From: an uncultured Lachnospiraceae bacterium
GTDB lineage: Bacteria; Bacillota; Clostridia; Lachnospirales; Lachnospiraceae
DNA length: 64,000 bases
Assembly (NCBI GenBank): GCA_944384125.1
Contig: CALWSF010000005.1
Coordinates: 1 to 64,000, forward strand
Direction of reading: 5' to 3'
Under the pieces are notes generated by a model. The model searched no databases and was not told the DNA's origin. It was given only the letters and a program-made list of their open reading frames with translations. Numbering within the stretch: the first letter of the stretch is position 1; every line of letters starts with the position of its first letter. The position numbers and the translations under genes were made by a program. This document shows positions 53,589 to 61,966 of this stretch, piece after piece.

Positions 53589-54968
53589 CTATGGATTCCA
53601 CACACCATCCGCGCCTACATAAAACCCGGCAATCTGCGCATTGCGTGCCATCTCCCCGCTTCCGGGATAAAAATAGTACCATCTGCCATCAATCTGCCAC
53701 CAGCCTTCTACCATCTCTCCTCTGGAATTTGTATAATATGTCTTTCCATCACGTTCAAACCAGCCGGTAAACATCGCTCCCTGCAGACTGTTGTCCAGTG
53801 TATTCAGATAATACCAGTGTCCGTTCTGCTGAAGCCATCCGGTATACATGGTTCCGTCCGCATTAAAATAATAATAATACGGCCCTATTACCTTCCACCC
53901 GGATGCTGCCATTGAACCCTGCGGAGCGTTTCCTTCCGCAAAAGGAAGAAAATAATACCATTTATCACCAAGACGAATCCAGCCCACTGCCATCTGACCA
54001 CTGTCAAAAAGCAGGTACCGATATCCGCCAATATCCTGCCATCCTGTCATCATTGATGCATTCATATCAAAATAATACCAGAATCCGTCAATCAGGCCCC
54101 AGCCGCCTCTCGCCAGATTTCCGTCCGGATAGCGATATCTCCAGACTGTGCCATCTTTTACCCAGCCAACTGTCTCTGCTGTCCCCGATCTGACACTTGT
54201 GCTGCTTTCCTTCTGTCCTTTTCCGTCTGAAACATAGCGATCCGTGATATTCAGTTCGCCGGATTCAATCCAGTCACTGTCGCCTCCATATTTTTTCTGC
54301 AGATCTGTACTGGGTACAGTCCGCACCTTAAAAGTATAATCTCCCGATTCCGTCATATACGGATAAAAATTATAATTTCGGGCAGAAGTCTTATCTACGC
54401 TGTAGATACGTTTTCCATTTCTGTACAGAGTGACCTCATAGTAACCGGAATCAAAATCTGCCTTTTCCCACCTGGCTTCTCCCATATTTTTTTCATTCCA
54501 GTAAGCATCCTCCGGAGGAGAGAAATCTCCTTTCACACCATTAATCCGCAGGGTTACAACGAGAGAATCCCCTTCTCTGCGCGCCGATACAAAACTTCCG
54601 CCGCTGATTTTTACATCAGAAGATTTATAGCTTGCAAGAAAATATGCCTCACTTACATCCTCCGGCTCCAGGGTAACTTTCATTCTCGGCTCATCCGCCA
54701 CATTTACTCCCCCTGACAGACTGTCAATCCACTCCGCCTCTGTGAGATTGTAACGGGAATTTCCGGCAGACACCCCGATTTCTCCTTCCGATACAGAGGA
54801 ATCTGTCTGAATATCCGGAAGATCCTGTCCCGGCTGCAGCTTTGATGTCACTTTCACGCTCACAGACTGTATCGGCTTAGTAGCCGCTAAAACCATCTGC
54901 GGTCTTTCACAGATAAAAGAAACGCAGGAAAGTACCAGTGCGCAGATTGCCAATCTTTTTTTAATCAT
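53589..54968 (-). CDS. Exported protein with cell-wall-binding repeats (copy B)
   Basis: A 459-residue paralog of copy A. The signal peptide ends near MVLAAT. A beta-rich region (about 30-255) has the pattern VKVTSKLQPGQDLPD, matching the KVTVKIDTDFGAPEEIPD start of copy A. About eight YYF-type wall-binding repeats follow (YFDMNASMMTGWQDIGGYR, YYFNADGTMYTGWLQQNG). The ATG at 54966-54968 is preceded by AGGAGG at 6 bases and overlaps the end of the FlhB-like gene by 8 bases, so it shares that transcript. The frame extending to 55037 is rejected. Confidence 0.85.
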   Translation of the reverse strand: MIKKRLAICALVLSCVSFICERPQMVLAATKPIQSVSVKVTSKLQPGQDLPDIQTDSSVSEGEIGVSAGNSRYNLTEAEWIDSLSGGVNVADEPRMKVTLEPEDVSEAYFLASYKSSDVKISGGSFVSARREGDSLVVTLRINGVKGDFSPPEDAYWNEKNMGEARWEKADFDSGYYEVTLYRNGKRIYSVDKTSARNYNFYPYMTESGDYTFKVRTVPSTDLQKKYGGDSDWIESGELNITDRYVSDGKGQKESSTSVRSGTAETVGWVKDGTVWRYRYPDGNLARGGWGLIDGFWYYFDMNASMMTGWQDIGGYRYLLFDSGQMAVGWIRLGDKWYYFLPFAEGNAPQGSMAASGWKVIGPYYYYFNADGTMYTGWLQQNGHWYYLNTLDNSLQGAMFTGWFERDGKTYYTNSRGEMVEGWWQIDGRWYYFYPGSGEMARNAQIAGFYVGADGVWNP

Positions 54969-55266
54969 CCGTGTCCTCCTGTTTTGGCTGTTTTGCCGGC
55001 AATGTAAACTGAAGAAAATATATATAAATTTCCACAATTGCCTGATACAGCTCCTGTGGTACTTCCGCTCCCAGTTTCAGCTGTGACAGGAGGGATGCAA
55101 GAGAATCATCCTCATAAACAGGAATTCCTGCCTCCATGGCTGTCTCTGTGATTTTCTGTGCCATATATCCCATTCCCGATGCCACAATTACGGGAGCTTC
55201 ATTTTTATCAGGGTTGTATTTAAGAGCTACCGCTTTCTGTTTCATCAAATCGTCAAACTCGGACAT
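54961..55266 (-). CDS. FlhB C-terminal domain-like protein (FlhB2/YlqH-like)
   Basis: A 101-residue soluble protein equal to the cytoplasmic domain of the flagellar export gate protein FlhB, without its membrane part. The line KYNPDKNEAPVIVASGMGY corresponds to the autocleavage region of FlhB, where NPTH is cut between Asn and Pro; here it reads NPDK. The segment IPVYEDDSLASLL matches the FlhB pattern around its second half. Stand-alone copies such as YlqH occur in Bacilli and Clostridia and can partly replace the cut domain. It overlaps the FliK-like gene by 14 bases, which fits a role in the hook-length switch. Confidence 0.85.
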   Translation of the reverse strand: MSEFDDLMKQKAVALKYNPDKNEAPVIVASGMGYMAQKITETAMEAGIPVYEDDSLASLLSQLKLGAEVPQELYQAIVEIYIYFLQFTLPAKQPKQEDTDD

Positions 55267-56680
55267 TTATGCCCCCTCCTCTTCTGGCAAGCTCCGGGAA
55301 AACTTCTTCCAGGCGTGTCTCAGCTGTCAGACTGCCAACAGATATCTGTCTGCAGGCAATTCCATTTTTTTTCAGAATATCCTTCACATCGCCGCCAATC
55401 CGTTCTGCAGAAGCCGCAAGCGAATCCGGAACCTTCATCTGAATTTTTGCAGTTTCCTCATTATAAAACAGAATCATCTCAAAATGCCCCAGCGTTTCTA
55501 CACTGAACTTAAAAAAAAGCTTTGTCCCTCTGGCGCCATTCTCATTTCCCTCTGCGTCCGGATCAATCCAGGCCTCCATCGTCCCATGATTTTCCTGAAA
55601 CTGAAAAGGTAAAAACAGATGCAGCAGCGGCATATACACACTCTGATTCAGAAGAAGGCTGTTGAGCGCATTGTAATACTGCTGAACACTTTCGGAACCT
55701 GCTCCCCCTTTTGCTCCTTCCGCAAGAAAAGACAGCAGAGAATTTTCCTTTCCTTCCGTCCTGTTTCCAAGAGAATCCATCAGTTTCCGCATCTCCATCT
55801 CCGCCTCTTCCGGGCTCATCTCTCCGGCAAACAGATTTGAATTGGCCAGACGCTGAAATAATGTCTCTATCTGATCTGATCCCCCGCTTTCATATCGGGC
55901 TGCATAATAGATCAGAAGCATCACGGCCTCCCTTACCGGCCCATAGTCATGACTGGAAGAAATATATGAGGCCAGAAACGGAAGCAGATTATTGTTCAGA
56001 ACCTGTGTATTATGCGCCACATCTCCATTCTTTGCTCCCCAGTCCATCATATCCGCAAGCTGCCTGAAATCTTCTTTATATTGACGATGCAGGAGAATTT
56101 CAATATCTCTTGTAAGCAGAAACATCTGCCGGAGCAGATGTTCTCCGGAAACACCCGCACTGTAGCTTTTTAAAAACTGACCAATTCTGTTAAGGGTCTC
56201 TTCTGACGGCTGCCGCTGGCCAAGCAATGCACGAAGCCGCTCAAAAAACGGTCCGGAAAATAACACCTGCTGCGAAACAGCCTCTTTCAGAAGCCCGGCC
56301 AGAGCCTCAGGCGAATCGGCAGACATACTGTCAAGCAGATACTGTGCCAGTTTTGCCATCTCCGTCTGTCCGGTTCTGGCAAAAAACTGCGTTTTCCCGG
56401 AAAAAATTCCCTCAAGAAAAGACGAAACGGCAGAATTCTGAGCCAGTTGTTTCAAAAAAGCGCCGTAATTGCTGTCGTAATCAACAACGCCATAAAATCC
56501 CTGTTCCTGTGAACCGGCGCCCATCTTTTCCTGTCCGTCCGCCCGTACAACTCTGGAAGGATCCACCGGATTCTGTACTTTAAGTCCGGCAACCTGACGA
56601 CCATCCGCCTGTCCGTCTGACGGATACCTTCCATATTCCGGCTTCAATTCCGGAGTTGTTACCTGTAATATATTTGCCAT
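55253..56680 (-). CDS. FliK-like / YlqG-like protein of the flagellar export switch
   Basis: A 475-residue soluble protein. Most of it is helical and unassigned. The C-terminal 110 residues (KLFFKFSVETLGHFEMILFY, KIQMKVPDS, RIGGDVKDILKKNGI) have the beta-alpha form of the FliK C-terminal domain, which contacts FlhB to switch export from hook to filament substrates. Directly next to an FlhB-like domain gene it forms the pair known as YlqG-YlqH in Bacillus. A sigma-28-like promoter precedes it. Whether it is the true hook-length ruler or an accessory cannot be told; no Gln/Pro-rich ruler region was seen. Confidence 0.65.
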   Translation of the reverse strand: MANILQVTTPELKPEYGRYPSDGQADGRQVAGLKVQNPVDPSRVVRADGQEKMGAGSQEQGFYGVVDYDSNYGAFLKQLAQNSAVSSFLEGIFSGKTQFFARTGQTEMAKLAQYLLDSMSADSPEALAGLLKEAVSQQVLFSGPFFERLRALLGQRQPSEETLNRIGQFLKSYSAGVSGEHLLRQMFLLTRDIEILLHRQYKEDFRQLADMMDWGAKNGDVAHNTQVLNNNLLPFLASYISSSHDYGPVREAVMLLIYYAARYESGGSDQIETLFQRLANSNLFAGEMSPEEAEMEMRKLMDSLGNRTEGKENSLLSFLAEGAKGGAGSESVQQYYNALNSLLLNQSVYMPLLHLFLPFQFQENHGTMEAWIDPDAEGNENGARGTKLFFKFSVETLGHFEMILFYNEETAKIQMKVPDSLAASAERIGGDVKDILKKNGIACRQISVGSLTAETRLEEVFPELARRGGGINVRV

Positions 56681-56735
56681 AACGCCTCCACACGATAAAA
56701 AATCATAAAAACGGCTTAATCATTTCTATAACTAT

Positions 56736-56763
56736 ATATCGGTACAATACCATCAGATTATTA
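56736..56763 (-). promoter_or_regulatory. Sigma-28-like promoter of the FliK-like/FlhB-like operon
   Basis: On the minus strand TAAT, 16 bases, ACCGATAT: three of four and seven of eight matches. The leader would be about 50 bases. This is one of the best matches in the window. Confidence 0.6.
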
Positions 56764-56806
56764 GTTTTTTTCTCCTTTTTCTTGAAAATAACTCTCTCAA
56801 TTTCCT

Positions 56807-56832
56807 TAAGTTTCCCCAAAATCCTACGATAA
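56807..56832 (+). promoter_or_regulatory. Sigma-28-like promoter of the flgM operon
   Basis: TAAG, 14 bases, TACGATAA. A sigma-28 promoter in front of flgM is well known in other bacteria and closes a feedback loop. Confidence 0.55.
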
Positions 56833-56923
56833 AATAAATATAACAAGTTAAATTTTGTCTCTGACAATTAAATTTGAGGAAGGAGGGGCCCGATCAGCCC
56901 ATTTCCGAAAGGAGATATGGATT

Positions 56924-57235
56924 ATGAATCAAATTTATCAGACGACTGGCATTACTCCGGGTTTCCCCTCTTCTGCACCCTGCGGAGGGGAACGGCAGCC
57001 CGTAAAAAACATTCCCGGAAATTACGATACGGTCACATTACATTCCGGCACATTATTTTCTACTGATGACAGATCATTTGCTGCTGCCATTGCCAGAAAG
57101 CTTACCGGAGAAGTCATTGAAGAATCAGGGAAAAATACATCCCCTGAAAAACTGGCAAGACTTAAGCGTGAGGTTTCCGACGGAACCTATACTCCCAATG
57201 CACAGCTGATTGCCAGACGGCTGCTGGGTTACTGA
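56924..57235 (+). CDS. flgM: Anti-sigma-28 factor FlgM
   Basis: A 103-residue small protein with a disordered N-terminus and the C-terminal helix typical of FlgM (ARLKREVSDGTYTPNAQLIARRLL). It binds sigma-28 and keeps late flagellar genes off until the hook is complete and FlgM is dealt with. The ATG at 56924 follows AAAGGAG; the longer frame from 56855 has no site. It heads the operon flgM-flgN-flgK-flgL-(unknown)-fliW-csrA, the same order as the Bacillus yvyF-csrA region. Confidence 0.88.
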   Translation: MNQIYQTTGITPGFPSSAPCGGERQPVKNIPGNYDTVTLHSGTLFSTDDRSFAAAIARKLTGEVIEESGKNTSPEKLARLKREVSDGTYTPNAQLIARRLLGY

Positions 57236-57268
57236 TTACGCTTTATTTATGATGGAGGACATCATTAC

Positions 57269-57739
57269 ATGCAGAATATTACTACAGAATCACTGAATAC
57301 TTTTACGGTTCTGATTCAGGAACTGACAGACGTTGTAAAAGAAATTTCTCAGATTGAAAACGAGAAAGCCCAGGCTGTATCACTGTATCATCACACAGAT
57401 CTGGAAGCCTGCATCCGAAAAGAGCAGGCTTCTATTCTGAAGCTTAAAGGGCTGGAGGCAAAAAGACTGGAATACATGCGTGAGCATGGGTGGGAAGGGC
57501 TTTCATTCCGCCAGGTGCTTCCTCTTCTGCCGGAATCGCAGTCCGGAATACTGTCTCCCTTTTTTGATGATCTGAGCAGAGCTGTGGAGGGGCTTTCCTC
57601 TTCCAGACAATCTGCAGAGCGAATTTTAAATTTGCGCATGCGCAGTTTTCAGACTTTTCTCGAACAGGAGCATCGCAATTCAGCAATGAAAAATAACAAC
57701 AATTCCCATAACCTTTCAATGCGGGAAAAATATGTCTGA
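57269..57739 (+). CDS. flgN: Flagellar export chaperone FlgN
   Basis: A 156-residue all-helical protein, the position and size of FlgN, chaperone for the hook-associated proteins FlgK and FlgL. Long helices (TFTVLIQELTDVVKEISQIE and a C-terminal LSSSRQSAERILNLRMRSFQ) form the expected hairpin. GGAGG precedes the ATG. It is 33 bases after flgM and 46 before flgK, its client. Confidence 0.82.
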   Translation: MQNITTESLNTFTVLIQELTDVVKEISQIENEKAQAVSLYHHTDLEACIRKEQASILKLKGLEAKRLEYMREHGWEGLSFRQVLPLLPESQSGILSPFFDDLSRAVEGLSSSRQSAERILNLRMRSFQTFLEQEHRNSAMKNNNNSHNLSMREKYV

Positions 57740-57785
57740 ATATTATACGTTTACTTCGAATCAGATAAGGAGGATACATTAAAAT

Positions 57786-59444
57786 ATGGTTAGAGCAACT
57801 TTTGCAGGTTTTACGACTGCCCTTTCCGCACTTCAGGCCAATCAAAAACGTCTGGATATAACAGGGCAGAATCTTGCTAATATGAATACTGTAGGCTACA
57901 CAAGACAGCAGCTGGATGTTTCCAGCCTGAACTTTACCAAACCAACGGGACATTATTCCAGCGACCCTATGGCAAATGTGGGATTTGGAGTGGCAATGAC
58001 AGGGGTGTCTCAGATTCGTGATCCCTATCTGGATATCCAGTACCGCCTTCAGATGTCAAAATCCAGCTACAGCGATTCCATGCAGACTTCTCTGGACTCT
58101 CTGGCAGCTATTCTGGATGAGACGAACGTTTCCGGTATCCGGCAGGCATTCGATGACATACAGTCAACTCTGACAAGCATGCAGGATCCCGCAAAAGTCA
58201 ATGATCCGATATATGAGAGCGAACTTCGCACCCGTATGCAGCAGCTGACCAACCTTTTAAATTCTTCCTCCAAAGATATATCTCAGGCAATTAAAAATGA
58301 GTATACCAAACTGGACGGAACAGGCAGCAGCGAAAATGGTTACGTAGATGAAGTGAATGATATTTTAAGACAGATTGGAGATCTTAACCGGCAGATAAAA
58401 ACAAATGAACTTGTAGGACAGTCAGCCCTTGAACTGAAGGATGAGCGAAATGTGCTGCTTGATGAACTGGCCGGCTACCTTCCCATTGAAGTCACATACT
58501 ATAAAGATGAAGCTCATGACGGGATTGATGCCAACGGACAGACTGACACAGACGATGCAAAAAGCGAAATATACGACTTAGATAAGAATGGAAATATCAT
58601 CGGAAAAAAAGAATGGCCCGATGATCTCAGAGTTGAACTCGTCTACACAGACGGAAACAATGTCACACAGAAAATAACCCTGATAAATGGTACAGAGGGA
58701 AAAGGCAGCGAAAATTACGGTTCCTTAAAAGTACAGGCTGACCAGGATGATCCTACAAAAGCATCCGTTTCTTTTACTGGCGCAGGAAAGACAACACCTG
58801 ACTGCTCCTTTGGTTATGATTCTGCCAGTGGAAAACCATCCACGAACCAGCTTTCAGGTGGCTCAATTGCCTCCAGCCTGGATATGCTTGTGCAGGACGG
58901 TACAGGCACAAGTGTTCGGGGTTACCAGTATTACATGAATAAACTCGATACACTGGCAAGAACTTTTGCAGAGGTTATCAACAAATGTAACACAGACCAT
59001 AAGGGTGACGCTTTACTGACAGCTCAGCCCAATGGCGGAAATATAACTGCCGCCAATATTGGACTAAGCAGTGACTGGGTTGCAGGAAATATTCACATTG
59101 CCTCAGATGGAGACAGTACTAATGGCGCCATTCTGGATATGCTGGCTTCCATGAAAAATACGCATACTGATTTGGATAATAATTCTTTTGCGGATTTTGC
59201 CAACCATGTTTCCACCATCCTGGCAAATGATTCGTATAATAATACAAACTCATTAAAAACCAATGTCACAGTATTGAATGGAATACAGAATTCAAGAGAC
59301 TCTCTATCCGGTGTGAGTCTTGACGAGGAAGCGTCTAACATGATGTCCTACATTTCAGCATACAATGCTGCTTCCCGTCTTATGACAACACTTGATGAAG
59401 CTCTGGATACCCTGATTAACGGAACCGGAGTAGTCGGACGATAA
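57786..59444 (+). CDS. flgK: Flagellar hook-associated protein 1 (FlgK)
   Basis: A 552-residue hook-filament junction protein. The N-terminus ALQANQKRLDITGQNLANMN and VGYTRQQLDV are the flagellar rod/hook signature, and the C-terminus LDEEASNMMSYISAYNAASR forms the matching helix. A long variable domain sits in the middle. It is exported through the flagellar channel and forms the first junction layer. AGGAGG precedes the ATG. Length is normal. Confidence 0.95.
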   Translation: MVRATFAGFTTALSALQANQKRLDITGQNLANMNTVGYTRQQLDVSSLNFTKPTGHYSSDPMANVGFGVAMTGVSQIRDPYLDIQYRLQMSKSSYSDSMQTSLDSLAAILDETNVSGIRQAFDDIQSTLTSMQDPAKVNDPIYESELRTRMQQLTNLLNSSSKDISQAIKNEYTKLDGTGSSENGYVDEVNDILRQIGDLNRQIKTNELVGQSALELKDERNVLLDELAGYLPIEVTYYKDEAHDGIDANGQTDTDDAKSEIYDLDKNGNIIGKKEWPDDLRVELVYTDGNNVTQKITLINGTEGKGSENYGSLKVQADQDDPTKASVSFTGAGKTTPDCSFGYDSASGKPSTNQLSGGSIASSLDMLVQDGTGTSVRGYQYYMNKLDTLARTFAEVINKCNTDHKGDALLTAQPNGGNITAANIGLSSDWVAGNIHIASDGDSTNGAILDMLASMKNTHTDLDNNSFADFANHVSTILANDSYNNTNSLKTNVTVLNGIQNSRDSLSGVSLDEEASNMMSYISAYNAASRLMTTLDEALDTLINGTGVVGR

Positions 59445-59495
59445 GTTTCTTTGATTGGCTCATTTCATATCGCTATTTTAAAGGAGGAACGCAAT

Positions 59496-60623
59496 ATGCG
59501 TGTTACCAATGCATCAACCAGCCGGAATTTCTCTGCCTCTGTCAATGAGGTGCACCAGCGGCTGAATAAAAGTATGGATAAAATCTCTACCGGTAAAGCT
59601 TATTCTGCAGCGGCAGAAAATCCGCTTGCATACTATGAAGGCAAAAAAATTGATAATCAGTACCAGGATGTGCTGAGTAAGATGTCGCTGATTACAGATG
59701 TCAAAAATCGTCTTTATCAGCAGGAGCTGGGAGCCAGGGACATACAGAGTATTCTGGCAGAAGCCAAAACAAAAGTACAGTATGCCAGAACAGAAACCTC
59801 TTCACAGGATTCCACCCTGGATACTTTAAGGCAGGATCTTCTCCAGAAACAGCAGGCTATCGTGAATGATCTAAATGCTCAGTTTCAGGATTTCTACATT
59901 TATGGCGGAAATGATCTCTCCACTCCTCCGTTCTCTCTGAGTGAAGACGGAATGACACTGACTTTTACTCATACTTTTCCCGGGGACACGGCTCCTACGG
60001 AAGTTAATATGCAATTGACAAAGCAGCCTGATGGATCCTATATATATAATATCGATCCAGCAGACGAGGACACATTGAGAAAAGCAATGGAAGAGCAGGG
60101 GCGTGTGGACATCGGATACGGCTCTTCTGATGATATAAATACACTTCTGGACACTTACACAGGCGGTTTTAATCTGCTGACCGGAGTCAGCTCTGACGCT
60201 GTCCGCGCTGATACGGCCCATAATATTAGCATTACTGATAAAATAAACAGCAGTGCCCTTACACTTATCGGATCTGCCGCGATGGCAATAGGAGATTATA
60301 TCAATACCCCGGAAGATCAGAAAGCAGATGCCAAGGGTGTTCTTGATGATGTGCTGGGCAGCACTATTGATTCCATGACGGAGGCAGAACATATGCTGAG
60401 TGTCTCCTACTCGGATCTGGGAAATAAATATAATCTTCTGGAAGATACAGAAAGCAAGCTGACGCTTTCAAAAAACAATCTGACTGAACAGTACACTGAT
60501 AAACTGGGAGCAGATCCATATGAATCTATTATTGAGATGTATAATTACAGATACTCCTACAATGCGGCACTCCAGGTAGGTTCACAGCTCTTTGGTTCTT
60601 CTCTTTTTGATTTTGTTAAGTAA
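59496..60623 (+). CDS. flgL: Flagellar hook-associated protein 3 (FlgL)
   Basis: A 375-residue flagellin-like junction protein that follows FlgK. The N-terminal part has MDKISTGKAYSAAAENPLAY and the C-terminal part YSYNAALQVGSQLFGSSLFD. The ATG at 59496 follows AAAGGAGG at 8 bases and replaces a longer frame from 59451. It is 52 bases after flgK. Confidence 0.93.
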   Translation: MRVTNASTSRNFSASVNEVHQRLNKSMDKISTGKAYSAAAENPLAYYEGKKIDNQYQDVLSKMSLITDVKNRLYQQELGARDIQSILAEAKTKVQYARTETSSQDSTLDTLRQDLLQKQQAIVNDLNAQFQDFYIYGGNDLSTPPFSLSEDGMTLTFTHTFPGDTAPTEVNMQLTKQPDGSYIYNIDPADEDTLRKAMEEQGRVDIGYGSSDDINTLLDTYTGGFNLLTGVSSDAVRADTAHNISITDKINSSALTLIGSAAMAIGDYINTPEDQKADAKGVLDDVLGSTIDSMTEAEHMLSVSYSDLGNKYNLLEDTESKLTLSKNNLTEQYTDKLGADPYESIIEMYNYRYSYNAALQVGSQLFGSSLFDFVK

Positions 60624-60659
60624 AAACGATTTACGATTCTGATATAAGGGGGTGTCTTT

Positions 60660-61166
60660 ATGAGTATGCTTTTAAAGGTTCATACAGAACCATTTCAGGC
60701 CATACATTTCACACAGAATGCACGCCTGATTTCATCCAACAGCATGGAAAGTCAGCGGCGGATGGCTCTTGCCAGGCACATAGCCTTTTCAACCCGAAGC
60801 AATGTTGATGCATGGGGCGGCGATCAGCTGAAGAACATATTAAAAATCAATCATGCTTTTTCATCGAAACCCCAGGATCCGTCTGTTTCTGTTCATTCCC
60901 TGAGAGCCTCTTCTCCGACTGCGCTTTTATCAGGTAATTCAGTTCCTGATTCGGGACAGGCCTCGGAGATATCAACTCAAACGACAGCCCAGAATTCTTC
61001 TTCCTATGCAGTAGAGCGGGCAGCTCTTGAGATGCGGACAATTTCAGGGGATTTAACCTTTGTTCCGCCGCTTGTGCTGACTATTATTACGCAGTATCCC
61101 AGTATTTCCTTTGAATATACCGGTGATTACAATCTTTTTCCCGCACCTGAAGACATGAACACTTAA
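60660..61166 (+). CDS. Unknown flagellar-locus protein (YviE position)
   Basis: I do not recognise the sequence. It is 168 residues long and soluble. The first 60 residues include a basic stretch (SQRRMALARHIAFSTRSNVDAWGGDQL), followed by a Ser/Pro/Gln-rich, probably disordered region, then a short ordered end with VERAALEMRTISGD and VPPLVLTIITQYPSISFEY. The place between flgL and fliW is that of B. subtilis yviE, also of unknown function, though no clear sequence likeness was seen. GGGGG lies before the ATG. Confidence 0.65.
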   Translation: MSMLLKVHTEPFQAIHFTQNARLISSNSMESQRRMALARHIAFSTRSNVDAWGGDQLKNILKINHAFSSKPQDPSVSVHSLRASSPTALLSGNSVPDSGQASEISTQTTAQNSSSYAVERAALEMRTISGDLTFVPPLVLTIITQYPSISFEYTGDYNLFPAPEDMNT

Positions 61167-61194
61167 ATTAAACACATAACATGAGGGTTTTATT

Positions 61195-61665
61195 ATGCTG
61201 GTTAAAACTGATTATTTCGGAGATGTAGAATATGACAAAAATGATCTTTTATTTTTTCCTGACGGACTCTTGGGATTTCAGGATATAAAATATTTTCTTC
61301 CCTTTTGTCTTGAAGAAAATGATGATTCTGTCATCCTGCTTCAGTCAACAGAGAAGCCGGAAATTGCATTTCTGGTTATTAATCCATATTATCTTCTCTC
61401 CGATTATAAACCGGTACTTACAACAGAAGAGCTGGAATTTTTAAAGGTATCTGACTCCGGAGACCTTTGCTATTATGCAATTTGTGTTGTACGGAGTCAG
61501 TATCTGGACAGTACAGTCAATCTTAAATGTCCTCTGGCTGTCAATCCGGAAACAAGAGTCGGCATACAGGTTATAATGCAGAATACCCCTTACGGATATC
61601 GCCATGCATTTAAATCCTTCCCGGCAATTCAGAATACAGACATACAGGAGGAAGGAACATGCTGA
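61195..61665 (+). CDS. fliW: Flagellar assembly factor FliW
   Basis: A 156-residue FliW. The start YFGDVEYDKNDLLFFPDGLLGF and the later CPLAVNPETRVGIQVIM are family marks. FliW binds either flagellin or CsrA: when flagellin is low it sequesters CsrA, which frees flagellin translation. The stop codon lies within the start of csrA (7-base overlap), so the two antagonists are made together. The candidate CsrA sites in the flagellin leader complete the loop. Confidence 0.95.
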   Translation: MLVKTDYFGDVEYDKNDLLFFPDGLLGFQDIKYFLPFCLEENDDSVILLQSTEKPEIAFLVINPYYLLSDYKPVLTTEELEFLKVSDSGDLCYYAICVVRSQYLDSTVNLKCPLAVNPETRVGIQVIMQNTPYGYRHAFKSFPAIQNTDIQEEGTC

Positions 61666-61952
61666 TTCTGAGACGCAAAAAAAATGAGAGTTTTCTAATA
61701 GGAAAGAATATTCGTATTACCGTTATAGAATGTGCTTCTGACGGTGTTCGGATTGCAATTGATGCTCCTAAACATATTTCCATTATCCGGGAAGAACTGG
61801 CTGAGGCAGAGAAAGTCAATCAGGACGCTCTGGGACCGGAAGCTGCCTCTTTAATGCCGCTCCATCAGATACTTTCTGTCTTTCCGGCATCATCTGAAAA
61901 GTCAGATGATGCAACGGATAAAAATCAAAAAGAAGGCGAAACCGAATCTTAA
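61659..61952 (+). CDS. csrA: Carbon storage regulator CsrA
   Basis: A 97-residue RNA-binding regulator. The core (1-60) has LILRRKKNESFLIGKNIRITV and GVRIAIDAPKHISIIREEL, with the conserved IxREEL-type RNA-binding edge. The C-terminal 35 residues are an acidic, Ser-rich tail longer than in most CsrA proteins (usually 60-75 residues). AGGAGGAAG precedes the ATG inside fliW. It represses translation of flagellin by blocking its ribosome-binding site. Confidence 0.95.
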   Translation: MLILRRKKNESFLIGKNIRITVIECASDGVRIAIDAPKHISIIREELAEAEKVNQDALGPEAASLMPLHQILSVFPASSEKSDDATDKNQKEGETES

Positions 61953-61966
61953 TTCATTCGGTTTCG
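61937..61966 (+). terminator. Terminator at the csrA / nucleotidyltransferase convergence
   Basis: A perfect 11-base stem CGAAACCGAAT / ATTCGGTTTCG covers the last codons of both convergent genes and is followed on the plus strand by T-rich sequence. Confidence 0.65.
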
